A DNA stretch of 64,000 nt from Burkholderiaceae bacterium (GTDB taxonomy: Bacteria; Pseudomonadota; Gammaproteobacteria; Burkholderiales; Burkholderiaceae_C), in NCBI GenBank assembly GCA_913776825.1, contig CAJYPV010000015.1:1-64000 (forward strand), in the 5' to 3' direction. Made by a program: the position numbers and the translations under genes. Of the stretch, positions 7,775-15,724 are shown in pieces; positions within the stretch are counted from its first letter, which is position 1; the number at the start of each line of letters is the position of its first letter. The notes below the pieces were generated by a model. That model searched no databases. It was not told where the DNA came from and saw nothing but the letters and a program-made list of their open reading frames with translations.

Positions 7775-8698
7775 TCACCGAGAAAACAACCGACGCAGGC
7801 GCCTTTGCAGATCGATCCACTGACGGCCGCGCGATCGATCCACGCGCTTGACGTCGAAGAGCGTGTACGGTCCGCACCCACTCAGCGTGTGTAGTCCCTG
7901 TTGGTGGGAGTCGCAGACGTTCTCAGCAGTGAACTGTCCCGGCACGACACGATATGTGACGCGCCCCGAAGCGAGAGCGCCGAATCGCAGCAGGCGTGTC
8001 GCACCGCCATAGGTCTGGCTGCAGTCCTGAACCGGGACCAGGACATGGCCTGAGCGCGCATCCACATAGGGACGCCCTGCGGGGCGCGCATGTCGGGCGT
8101 CGTTGACGATGGGGTTGTGCTCATGGGCTTGCCAAGGTCCCAGCAGGCTGGGCGACCGCGCCACGTGGAGCTCGCGCTGATCGCGTTTGCCTGGGCCCAC
8201 GATCGTGTAGAACATCCACCAAGCGCCGGCGTGCTCGATCAGCGAGGCGTCCGCGTAGGCCTGTCCACTCATCAACGTCCCGACCCGCTCCCAACGCCGC
8301 ATCTGCGGGTCCTGCGCCTGGTACAGCACGACTTCGCCCGCTTGGTGGCTCTCCGGAACCATATAGGTGCTGCCGGCGTGCTCGAAGACAAACGGGTAGG
8401 ACAGATGACACTCCCGGCTCAGGACGACGGCCTGGTCCACCCACTGGAGATCAGCGCAGCGCAGTCGGTGCTGCTCGATCACCGCCCGCTTGGTACGGTA
8501 ATCGAAGGCCTCGACGAACACATGCAGATGCTCGTCGCGCATCACTGCGAACGGATCAGCCAGGTATCGCCACGGTCCCGGGTCGGGCAGCCATGCCACG
8601 AGTGAGGCGGCTTGGGCCAGTGCGGCTGGACTGAGCTGCTCCATGCGGATGGGAGCGACCCCCACCCTCCACAGATCGGTCGATGGCCGCTTAAACAT
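7775..8698 (-). CDS. GINT1-like glycosyltransferase/beta-propeller family protein
   Basis: A 307-residue soluble protein resembling the N-terminal domain of glucosamine inositolphosphorylceramide transferase-like proteins, a five-bladed propeller related to GH43-type enzymes. Motifs supporting this are YLADPFAV near the start, SYPFVFEH..YMVPES, YADASLIEH..WWMFYT, and HEHNPIVNDARHARPAGR. Proteins of this family often sit in cell-surface polysaccharide loci and are thought to transfer or modify sugars. Its ATG overlaps the end of the upstream GT4 gene by 8 bases (8691-8698), so the two are translated together. The acceptor is unknown, and a role in exopolysaccharide or glycolipid assembly is inferred from the partner. 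Confidence 0.65.
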   Translation of the reverse strand: MFKRPSTDLWRVGVAPIRMEQLSPAALAQAASLVAWLPDPGPWRYLADPFAVMRDEHLHVFVEAFDYRTKRAVIEQHRLRCADLQWVDQAVVLSRECHLSYPFVFEHAGSTYMVPESHQAGEVVLYQAQDPQMRRWERVGTLMSGQAYADASLIEHAGAWWMFYTIVGPGKRDQRELHVARSPSLLGPWQAHEHNPIVNDARHARPAGRPYVDARSGHVLVPVQDCSQTYGGATRLLRFGALASGRVTYRVVPGQFTAENVCDSHQQGLHTLSGCGPYTLFDVKRVDRSRGRQWIDLQRRLRRLFSR

Positions 8699-9893
8699 GA
8701 ACGGCCGCCCTCACGGCCGTCGCCTTGCCGAGCACCGATCGATAGAACTGCTCGACTTGCAGGACGGCCGCGCCGCGCTCGAATCTGGTCAGGTCATAGA
8801 CCACCGGACGGCGCGTCCGCATCGGTCCGTCGACGGCGCCGTCACCCGGCGTGGGCGTCGCTTCGTCGCCGGCACGGCGAACGCCGTCGACGGCCGCCTC
8901 GATCGCAGCACCGAGGGCATCCGCGTCGCCCACAGGCACGAGTGCTGTCGGCAGCCGAGCGAGCAATTCCGTCGCCCCTTGCGTGGCCGTTGCCACGATC
9001 GGCAAACTCGCGCGCATCGCCTCGAGCACCGCCAGAGGCATGGCCTCTTCCCGGGACGGAGAGACGAACACATCGCTGGCGTGCAGCAATGCATCGACGT
9101 CGGGGCGGAATCCAAGCAGGTGTATCCGCGGATCTCTTGCGGCCAGACGCTTGAGCTGACGCTCGCTCTTGCCCTCGCCCAGCACGAGCAACACCGCGTC
9201 CATGGCCGGGCGCTGGACGAAGGCGCGAATGAGCACATCGACCCCCTTGCTCGGATGCAAGCGCGCCACGGTGATCACGATGGGGGTTCCGGGTGAAGTG
9301 CCCAGTTGCGTGCGCAACTCTGCAGCGTTGACCTCGCGTCGCTGGCTCGCCCGAGCTGCGCCCTTGGCGTGCTCGCTCGTGTCGGGATTCGCGCTGCGCG
9401 GTGCACTGGACAAGGATGTCGGCCCCTGCGGCAGACGCGTTTGCGGCGCCCAGTTGAAGATGAGGCGGCTATCGCCCTTGAAGTCACTGATGGCGCGCGT
9501 TTGGGCCTCGTTCACACAGATCAGCGCATCCAGGCGCTGGTGCTGGTGGCGCTTGTAGCCCACGTGCAAGGTGCCGAACCGCGGCGCCGCATCGCACCGG
9601 GACACCGCTTTGCAAGCCGGTCCCAAATGACCATGACAGACGTCGGCGCCCAGGCGACGCAGAAGCGAGTTGAGCCTGGCCGAGCGCAGGATGGGCAACG
9701 CCATGGCGTGATACCGGACCGTCGGCGCCACAGCATCGCGCAGCGACGAGCTCCAAGGCCCGACGACGTGAACCTCGTGCCCCATGTCGGCCTGCGCCGC
9801 GGCCAGATCGAGTGCGTGGCGTTCGGCGCCTGCAATGCGAGACGAGAAGACGACGTGAACAATGGTGAGCAGGCGGGCGGCGGCGGAGTGCAT
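8691..9893 (-). CDS. Glycosyltransferase family 4 protein
   Basis: A 400-residue GT-B fold retaining glycosyltransferase. The N-terminal half has the acceptor-domain start TIVHVVFSSRIAGAERHALDLA. The C-terminal half has the donor-binding segment VARLHPSKGVDVLIRAF, VLGEGKSE and the SPSREEAMPLAVLEAM segment holding the E-x7-E nucleotide-sugar motif. About 40 residues between the halves are a Ser/Ala/Arg-rich insert, and the last ~50 residues are low in similarity. No signal peptide is seen, so it should act at the inner face of the membrane. It is co-translated with the GINT1-like gene downstream. Sugar specificity cannot be read from sequence. Confidence 0.85.
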   Translation of the reverse strand: MHSAAARLLTIVHVVFSSRIAGAERHALDLAAAQADMGHEVHVVGPWSSSLRDAVAPTVRYHAMALPILRSARLNSLLRRLGADVCHGHLGPACKAVSRCDAAPRFGTLHVGYKRHQHQRLDALICVNEAQTRAISDFKGDSRLIFNWAPQTRLPQGPTSLSSAPRSANPDTSEHAKGAARASQRREVNAAELRTQLGTSPGTPIVITVARLHPSKGVDVLIRAFVQRPAMDAVLLVLGEGKSERQLKRLAARDPRIHLLGFRPDVDALLHASDVFVSPSREEAMPLAVLEAMRASLPIVATATQGATELLARLPTALVPVGDADALGAAIEAAVDGVRRAGDEATPTPGDGAVDGPMRTRRPVVYDLTRFERGAAVLQVEQFYRSVLGKATAVRAAVHV

Positions 9894-10293
9894 CGTGATG
9901 TGCGGCAGAGCGTGAAGACCAGCGAGGTGTTTTCCTCACCACGCGGCTCAGTCCGGGCACAGCAGATCGGAGGTTCCGTCCACGCTTCAAGCAGATTTGA
10001 GGGAGAGGTGCGCCCTGCGGCGATCGAGCGAGGGGCGGCATCACGGATCCTCCGTGACCACTCGATGCGATCTCGATGCAGCGTCCATAGAGTGCCGCTT
10101 GAGCACGAGGCATTGCGCCCGTGCTGCGTCGTGAGCAGCAAGCCCGCGATCTGGGTTGCCTGGCCGCGTCAGCCTGCGTCCACGTTCGGACGCGCCGGGG
10201 CCGATCGGCCGGCGGCGCGCCTCCGGTCAGTTGAACCAACTGACCTTCTCTAGCAGGAAGTTCGACGGCTCGATTCGGCGGGCGGCGCCACGC
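9894..10293. other. Intergenic stretch, no supported gene
   Basis: These 400 bases lie upstream of the GT4 gene and downstream of the small secreted protein gene. Long frames on both strands have no family resemblance and look like high-GC artefacts. I see no clear promoter or terminator; the leader of the leftward glycosyltransferase operon is the most likely content. Confidence 0.4.
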
Positions 10294-10758
10294 TCAGAGC
10301 TTCTTCTTGCCAACCTGACACCGCATGGTGTCCGCCCCCTGCTCATTGATGAAGCGATTGAAGCCGATGCCCGTCAAGCGATTGATGCGGATGTCCTGCA
10401 TCGGCTGCCAGCCGGCCCCTCGGCTCCATTCAATGACGTACTCGATTCTCTCGGGAGTCACCACGGCATCGCGGACTCGCAGGTCGGTTTCATCCCGGCC
10501 CTTCGATTCACCGTCTGCGTACACGATGATGACGCCGCTCCATTGAATCGACCCACCATTCCGAACACAGTTCTTGCCCTGGAACCCGATCCACCCGAGA
10601 ACGTCAAAGCACAGTTCGTTCGACCGCGACAAGTAGATGCTCGGCCAATGAGTTGTCGTCGATGGGGGGTCGGGGATGCACTCGATGGGCGACTGAGCAG
10701 CGGCGATTGTGGAGATCCCAAGCGAGAGCACCATTGCCACGAGGCGAGGTAGCGTCAT
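10294..10758 (-). CDS. Small secreted protein of unknown function
   Basis: The 154-residue product starts with a clear Sec signal peptide (MTLPRLVAMVLSLGISTIAAAQ), placing the mature protein in the periplasm. The mature part has four spaced Cys (near IECIPD, ELCFDV, KNCVRN, MRCQV) that could form two disulfides, and ends in GKKKL. The ATG at 10758 was chosen over longer frames because it gives the signal peptide and has GGAG eight bases upstream. I do not recognise the family. It lies next to SUKH and CdiI-type immunity genes in the same direction, so a periplasmic immunity or inhibitor role is possible but unproven. Confidence 0.6.
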   Translation of the reverse strand: MTLPRLVAMVLSLGISTIAAAQSPIECIPDPPSTTTHWPSIYLSRSNELCFDVLGWIGFQGKNCVRNGGSIQWSGVIIVYADGESKGRDETDLRVRDAVVTPERIEYVIEWSRGAGWQPMQDIRINRLTGIGFNRFINEQGADTMRCQVGKKKL

Positions 10759-10892
10759 CGTTGGCTCCGTCACACGATTGCGCGCTGATGGCAGCAGGCC
10801 GCGATCCGCAGAGACATGGACGTCACTGCAGCGCCGATGAGATCCATCACTCGGGGGCGACTCGACCCAGGTCGAAAGCCCGGCCGCGGGAA

Positions 10893-11588
10893 TCAATCCT
10901 CATCCTCGTCCTCATCCTCATCCCCCTGAATCTTGGCCAGACACGCCACGATCGCTTCGTCCCAGCTGTAGACGGCGCCACTCTGCTTCAGCAGATCGAA
11001 GATGTCCCAGTCGTCCTGATGCAGATAGGCCAGACCGAAACGGCCGGAGGCGTCGTAGTAGAGGTAGTAATGGGCCTCTTCGCCGGCATCGTAGTCGGTC
11101 CAATAACCCACCACCTGGTAGCTCTGGTTCAGATGATCCAACTGCGCCCGACTGAAGATCGCATCGCCGCTCTCCAGATCCACTTCGGGTCGGCAATTTC
11201 CCCATACGTAATTGATCATGTCGGCCAGACCCAGCGAATGAAATCGCTGCGAAGGCCAATCGGTGGTCCGCTGGCGCTCCATCTCGGCCAGGTCCAGCAG
11301 TCGCCATTGAGACAAGCGATTCCCGCCATGGAACGAGCCGAGGCGCCGGTAGAAATCGACCAACGCCGCAGGGAACGGAATGGCCGGCTGGAAGCGTTCG
11401 ATCAAATCGTCGGGAAGCGGCTGGCCGAACGCGGCCAGCGACGCATAGCGCTTGAGGTGATCCTCCAGGCTCTCGGTCTCGCCTTTCTGCTTGACGAGGT
11501 AGGCGTGGTAATCGCTGCGAAAGGCCAGCTCGCGCTGATTGCGCTGGTTCATGGCCTCGGTCACGAGGCGGAGGGTGTCGTTGTTCAT
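10893..11588 (-). CDS. SMI1/KNR4 (SUKH) family protein, likely immunity protein
   Basis: A 231-residue cytoplasmic protein. The central block IPFPAALVDFYRRLGSFHG..LLDLAEM is the usual SUKH/SMI1-KNR4 entry motif (helix ending in Y/F-x-x-hG). It is followed by acidic strands such as GYWTDYDAGEEAHYYLYYD and HQDDWDIF. SUKH proteins are common immunity proteins against nuclease-type polymorphic toxins. The C-terminus is a run of alternating Glu/Asp encoded by a short CTCATC-type tandem repeat at about 10898-10922, so tail length may vary between strains. No matching toxin lies nearby. Together with the neighbouring CdiI-like gene it forms an orphan immunity cluster. Confidence 0.75.
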   Translation of the reverse strand: MNNDTLRLVTEAMNQRNQRELAFRSDYHAYLVKQKGETESLEDHLKRYASLAAFGQPLPDDLIERFQPAIPFPAALVDFYRRLGSFHGGNRLSQWRLLDLAEMERQRTTDWPSQRFHSLGLADMINYVWGNCRPEVDLESGDAIFSRAQLDHLNQSYQVVGYWTDYDAGEEAHYYLYYDASGRFGLAYLHQDDWDIFDLLKQSGAVYSWDEAIVACLAKIQGDEDEDEDED

Positions 11589-11733
11589 CGGGAATGTCAG
11601 GCATGGAAGACGCGGTCAGTATGCCGGTCTCCACATGTGACCAAGGTCAGCTCGATCCTCCCCGATCGGGACTCATCAGACGACGACGCCCAGCGTGAGT
11701 TCGTGCCTCATGGCGTGATCGACGCGCTCCGCC

Positions 11734-12057
11734 TCACTGGTCTCCGGAGGCCGCGACCAGCCTCTCGCGAATGGCCAGCAGGAATTCGCGCGTGGTCGGA
11801 CGGAAGCCGGTGGGAATGATGTCGGGACGGAAGTAGTCCAGAAATCGCTGGTCCAGCCCGTCATTGCCGGTCGCCAGGAATCCGTCGATGTCCTGGATGA
11901 CCCGACGACGCTGTGACGCATGGCTCTCCGCCACATACACAGCGACCACCGCTTCGAGCGTGTCCCCGTGGATGTCGAAATCCTGATGGAAGTAACAGCC
12001 CATGAGGCCGGACAGCTCCGGGAAAAGCTGTTGCCCTTTGGTTTGAAAGACTGGCAT
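11734..12057 (-). CDS. CdiI-family contact-dependent inhibition immunity protein
   Basis: A 107-residue acidic protein. The segment FPELSGLMGCYFHQDFDIHGDTLEAVV followed by YF..DIIPTGFRPTTREFL matches the CdiI immunity family seen beside CDI and other polymorphic toxins. Such proteins bind and block an incoming toxin domain in the cytoplasm. The ATG at 12057 begins the conserved region (MPVFQTKG); longer frames add unrelated Arg-rich sequence. No CdiA or CdiB gene is present in the window. It could protect against toxins of competing strains, the usual explanation for orphan immunity genes. Confidence 0.7.
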   Translation of the reverse strand: MPVFQTKGQQLFPELSGLMGCYFHQDFDIHGDTLEAVVAVYVAESHASQRRRVIQDIDGFLATGNDGLDQRFLDYFRPDIIPTGFRPTTREFLLAIRERLVAASGDQ

Positions 12058-12136
12058 CGTGAAAGTATCCGCGAGACGGCTGGCCTGTCGACCCCCAAAT
12101 CGCCAGCGACACGCTGTGCCTCGCTGGCACACGCGA

Positions 12137-12745
12137 TCAAACGCGCCGACGCTTCACCTGGCGCGCCGGAGCCACTTCTGCGGCGCCCATCGACTGTGAC
12201 AAGGACGCGCGGCACACGCTCAGAATCTCATCGGCCAGTGGCGAATCATCCGGACACGCGCGGGACATCACGATCGCGCCCACGGCGTGCGCCAGCATGT
12301 CGATGATCTGATCGCGAGAAGCCGGCGACTTCCCGCTGGACTCTTCGCCCGATCCCATCAGGCTCTGCACCAGGCGTTCCACACCGTCGGCAAAGGTGCT
12401 CCGCACCACCTCCGGCTGTCTAGCCGCATCGCCGCCCAGCGCCGCCATCGTGCATCCGTCCGCGCGATTGTCTCGATGCGCCCTGGAGACATATTGATTC
12501 ACGAATGCGACCGGATCCGCGCCGCCCACCAGCGCGATCGTCCGGTCGATGCCGCAGCCCGTGGCTTCATTGATCAGGTCGGTCTTCGAGCCGAACTGCT
12601 TGTAGAAGCCGCCGTGGGTGAATCCTGCGGCCGCCATCAGGTCCGCCACGCCCACGCCGTCGTATCCACGCTCGCGGAACACATGCGACGCCGTCTCAAC
12701 GACATGCGCCCGGTTGGCCTCTGCCTGCGCCTTGGTGACTTTCAT
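12137..12745 (-). CDS. TetR/AcrR family transcriptional repressor
   Basis: A 202-residue regulator. The N-terminal helix-turn-helix reads THVVETASHVFRERGYDGVGVADLMAAAGFTHGGFYKQFGSK in pattern (shown here by motif FRERGYDGVGV and THGGFYKQF at roughly residues 20-55). A variable ligand-binding domain follows. ATG at 12745 is preferred over an in-frame TTG four codons upstream. It is divergent from an operon of two SDR enzymes and an MDR enzyme. A perfect 17-bp palindrome overlaps that operon's promoter, so it probably represses the operon and perhaps itself. The inducer is likely a small reactive or lipophilic molecule, but this is inference. Confidence 0.85.
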   Translation of the reverse strand: MKVTKAQAEANRAHVVETASHVFRERGYDGVGVADLMAAAGFTHGGFYKQFGSKTDLINEATGCGIDRTIALVGGADPVAFVNQYVSRAHRDNRADGCTMAALGGDAARQPEVVRSTFADGVERLVQSLMGSGEESSGKSPASRDQIIDMLAHAVGAIVMSRACPDDSPLADEILSVCRASLSQSMGAAEVAPARQVKRRRV

Positions 12746-12814
12746 GGCAACTCGCAATTCATCTCGATTCGTGACGTCTTCGATTGTAGATTGATGTCAA
12801 CCATCATCAAACCA

Positions 12815-12844
12815 TTGACCTTGGATGATGACCGTCATCATAAT
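12815..12844 (+). promoter_or_regulatory. Promoter of the SDR/MDR operon
   Basis: TTGACC (12815-12820) and CATAAT (12839-12844), 18 bases apart, fit a sigma-70 promoter about 30 bases before the ATG at 12874. The spacer contains the palindrome described separately. Confidence 0.6.
12825..12841. promoter_or_regulatory. Probable TetR operator
   Basis: ATGATGAC-C-GTCATCAT is a perfect 8-1-8 inverted repeat placed between the -35 and -10 boxes. A second, looser inverted repeat TTGATG...CATCAA lies at 12791-12810, nearer the tetR gene. The position suggests direct repression by the divergent TetR protein. Confidence 0.65.
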
Positions 12845-12873
12845 CAGCGACCCGCGCATCAGAAGGTCCTGTC

Positions 12874-13662
12874 ATGTCCACCCATCCCACCGTCCTGATC
12901 ACCGGCGCCTCCAGCGGCATCGGCGAGGCCTACGCCGAGCGGCTTGCCCGCCGAGGTCATCCCCTCGTGCTGGTCGCGCGTGATGAGGCGCGACTTGAAG
13001 CGCTGGCCAAGCGCCTGCGCGCGGAGGCGCAGGTGGCGGTCGATGTCCTGCCCGCCGATCTCACCCGAGCGGCCGACCTCGCCCTCGTCGAAAGCAGGCT
13101 GCGGGACGATCCCGCCATCGAGGTGCTGATCAACAACGCCGGCGCCGCGCAGTCCGGCGGCATCCTGGCGCAATCGCCCGCCAGCATCGAGCGCTTGATC
13201 GCGCTGAACACCACGTCGCTGACGCGACTCGCGGTGGCCATAGCGCCGCGACTGGCCGAAGCGGGACGAGGCGCGATCGTCAACATCGGCTCGGTGGTGG
13301 GCCTGGCGCCGGAGCTGGGCATGTCGCTCTACGGCGCGACCAAGGCCTACGTGCAGTACCTGTCGATGGGGCTCAACGTGGAGCTCGCGCCCAAGGGCGT
13401 CTATGTCCAGGCGGTCCTGCCGGCAGGCACACGCACCGAGATCTGGGAGCGCGCCGGCATCGACACCCGCCACATGCCCGATCTGATGGAGGTCGGCGAT
13501 CTCGTCGATGCGGCGCTGCTGGGCTTCGACCGCCGCGAGCCGATCACGATCCCGCCCTTGCATGACCTGAATCGCTGGACGGCCCTTGAGCAGGCCCGCC
13601 TGCAACTGCTGCCCGGCATTCAGCAGGCGCAGGTGACTGAACGCTACCTCCCCGCGGCTTGA
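12874..13662 (+). CDS. Short-chain dehydrogenase/reductase (SDR)
   Basis: A 262-residue classical SDR using NAD(P)H. The nucleotide-binding motif TGASSGIG is at residues 10-17, NNAG at 87-90, and the catalytic Ser140, Tyr153 and Lys157 (YGATK) are present. An Arg in VLVARD after strand 2 favours NADP. There is no signal peptide. It is the first gene of a TetR-controlled operon with a second SDR and a quinone-oxidoreductase-like gene, a set-up often seen for detoxification of carbonyls or quinones. The substrate cannot be deduced. Confidence 0.85.
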   Translation: MSTHPTVLITGASSGIGEAYAERLARRGHPLVLVARDEARLEALAKRLRAEAQVAVDVLPADLTRAADLALVESRLRDDPAIEVLINNAGAAQSGGILAQSPASIERLIALNTTSLTRLAVAIAPRLAEAGRGAIVNIGSVVGLAPELGMSLYGATKAYVQYLSMGLNVELAPKGVYVQAVLPAGTRTEIWERAGIDTRHMPDLMEVGDLVDAALLGFDRREPITIPPLHDLNRWTALEQARLQLLPGIQQAQVTERYLPAA

Positions 13663-13702
13663 GCCTCGCAACGACGCTTCCCTCCCATTCATCGCGCCCC
13701 CC

Positions 13703-14521
13703 ATGAACCCCACACGCCCATCGCGCCGCGTCGCGCTGATCACCGGCGCCTCGTCCGGCATCGGCGCCGCGGCCGCCGCACAACTGATGACGGCCGGCTA
13801 CACGGTCTACGGCACCAGCCGACGCGCCCAGTCGGCGCCTCACCACGCCCATGCGATGCTGATCATGGACGTCACCGACGACCAGTCCGTCCAACACGCC
13901 GTTGCCGAGCTCATCAGCCGGGAAGGCCGAATCGATCTGCTGGTCAACAACGCCGGCGTCGGCATGACCGGCGCCGCCGAAGAAAGCACCATCGAGCAGG
14001 TCCAGACCCTGTTCGACACGAACTTCCACGGCGTGGTGCGCGTGACCCATGCCGTCTTGCCGCACATGCGCCGGCAGCGCGAGGGCCGCATCCTCAACCT
14101 CGGCTCGGTGCTGGGTTTCATCCCCGCGCCATTCAGCGCCTACTACGGCGCGACCAAGCATGCGCTGGCGGGCTACTCCGAAGCGCTCGACCATGAAGTG
14201 CGCGGCTTCGGGATTCGCGTCGCCGTGATCGAACCCGGCGCGACCAAAACGGCCTTCGAATCGAGCACCACCAGCGCGGATCAAGCGCTGACGGCTTACG
14301 ACGGCCTGCGTGCCGGCTATCGCGTGGCCTTCGCGCGCACGATGGCGGCGGCGGACACGCCAGAGAGCGTCGCCGAAACCATCGTGCAGGCCGCCTTGGC
14401 GAAGCGCCCGTTGTTGCGCTACCCATCGGGCAAGGCGGCGAAGCAACTCGCCTGGGTGCGCCGCTTCCTGCCTCGCGCGCTGTTTGACAAGGCGCTTCAC
14501 CAGCAATTCGGCTTGCGCTGA
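13703..14521 (+). CDS. Short-chain dehydrogenase/reductase (SDR)
   Basis: A 272-residue classical SDR with TGASSGIG (14-21), NNAG (82-85), Ser135, Tyr148 and Lys152 (YGATK). The C-terminal ~60 residues (TPESVAETIVQAAL..PSGKAAKQLAWVRRFLP) resemble oxidoreductases of the 17-beta-hydroxysteroid-dehydrogenase-like group. It lies 40 bases after the first SDR and 30 bases before the MDR gene, so the three are probably one transcript. Broad carbonyl reductase activity with NADPH is likely; the natural substrate is unknown. Confidence 0.85.
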   Translation: MNPTRPSRRVALITGASSGIGAAAAAQLMTAGYTVYGTSRRAQSAPHHAHAMLIMDVTDDQSVQHAVAELISREGRIDLLVNNAGVGMTGAAEESTIEQVQTLFDTNFHGVVRVTHAVLPHMRRQREGRILNLGSVLGFIPAPFSAYYGATKHALAGYSEALDHEVRGFGIRVAVIEPGATKTAFESSTTSADQALTAYDGLRAGYRVAFARTMAAADTPESVAETIVQAALAKRPLLRYPSGKAAKQLAWVRRFLPRALFDKALHQQFGLR

Positions 14522-14551
14522 CGCGCTCACCATCGAACGATCGAGACTGCC

Positions 14552-15553
14552 ATGAAAGCACTGACCTTCAAGCGTTACGGACAATCGCCCGACGTGGGCT
14601 TCTCCGACATCGACCGCCCTTCCTTGCAAGCCGGCGAGTTGCTGGTTCGGGTGCATGCGGTCGGATTGAATCCCATCGACAACATGATTCCGACCGGCAC
14701 CTTCAAGCCGATCCTGCACTTCCAGCTGCCGGCCGTGATCGGCAGTGATCTGGCCGGCGTCGTGGTGGAGGTCGGGCGCGGCGTGACGCGGTTCAAGCCA
14801 GGGGACGAAGTCTTCGCCAGCCTCTTCGATCTGGGTCGAGGATCCCTGGCCGAGTTCGCCGCCGTGCCGGAAAGCGCGGCCGCGTTGAAGCCGTCCAACC
14901 TGGACTTCGTTCAGGCCGCCTCCATTCCGATGGTGGGCCTCACCGCCTGGCAGGCGTTGAAGGAGCGCCTGTCACTGCGCCGGGGGCAGAAGCTGTTCAT
15001 CCCGGCGGGATCGGGGGGCATCGGCACCTTCGCGATCCAGCTGGCCAAGGAGCTCGGCGCGCAGGTGGGCACCACCGTGAGCACCGGGAACATCGATCTG
15101 GTGCGCGGACTCGGCGCAGACGAGATCGTCGACTACAAGACGCAGGATTTCGAGAAGACCCTGCGCGGCTATGACGGCGTGCTGGGCACCGTGCGCGGCG
15201 ACACGCTCGAGAAGTCGTTGACCATCCTGAAGCGCGGCAGCCGCATCGTCTCCCTCGTCGGCCCTCTGGATGCGGCCTTCGCCAAAACCAGAAAGCTCAA
15301 TGTGCTGCTGACCTTCGTCTTCAGCCTGATGAGCCGCAAGCTGCGCCGCATGGCGGCGCGAAAGGAGGTCGACTACGGCTTCCTGTTCGTTCGCCCGGAC
15401 GGCCAACAACTGGCCGCCATCGGAGAACTGATCGAACGCGACCGCATTCGTCCCGTCATCGATCGGGAGTTTCCGTTCGATCAGGCCAAGCAGGCGCTGG
15501 ACTATCTCGCCGCCGGCCGTGCCAAGGGGAAGGTCGTCGTCCGGCTTCGCTGA
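14552..15553 (+). CDS. Zinc-independent MDR oxidoreductase (quinone reductase-like)
   Basis: A 333-residue medium-chain dehydrogenase/reductase. The catalytic domain begins MKALTFKRYG and contains VHAVGLNPIDN and IGSDLAGVVVEVG. The Rossmann domain has the PAGSGGIGTFAIQLAKELGA motif. The structural-zinc Cys cluster is absent, as in quinone oxidoreductases and enoyl reductase-like MDRs. It reduces C=C or quinone groups with NADPH by family. It is the last gene of the TetR-regulated operon and is followed about 100 bases later by a terminator. Confidence 0.85.
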   Translation: MKALTFKRYGQSPDVGFSDIDRPSLQAGELLVRVHAVGLNPIDNMIPTGTFKPILHFQLPAVIGSDLAGVVVEVGRGVTRFKPGDEVFASLFDLGRGSLAEFAAVPESAAALKPSNLDFVQAASIPMVGLTAWQALKERLSLRRGQKLFIPAGSGGIGTFAIQLAKELGAQVGTTVSTGNIDLVRGLGADEIVDYKTQDFEKTLRGYDGVLGTVRGDTLEKSLTILKRGSRIVSLVGPLDAAFAKTRKLNVLLTFVFSLMSRKLRRMAARKEVDYGFLFVRPDGQQLAAIGELIERDRIRPVIDREFPFDQAKQALDYLAAGRAKGKVVVRLR

Positions 15554-15654
15554 CGTTGCCCTGAGACGCCGAAGCCGCCGGACGCCGGCTGATGCGGCGT
15601 CCCAACGATCGAGATCTCCTGGGTGGGTGGTGCATCGCCATGCACCCACTCCTT

Positions 15655-15688
15655 CGCCTCAGACCATGACGGTCTGGGGCGTCTTTTT
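15655..15688 (+). terminator. Rho-independent terminator
   Basis: CGCCTCAGACC pairs with GGTCTGGGGCG (15655-15665 with 15671-15681, one G-T pair) over a 5-base loop, followed by TCTTTTT. It ends the rightward SDR/MDR operon before the convergent aldo/keto reductase. Confidence 0.8.
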
Positions 15689-15724
15689 GCGGGCGCGGAC
15701 CACCGTGGGTGGTCCGACCGCCGT

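Noticed and set aside
9306-10253. Long frames on both strands overlapping and upstream of the GT4 gene
   Set aside because: No family motifs; the GT4 frame explains the coding signal and the rest is uninformative.
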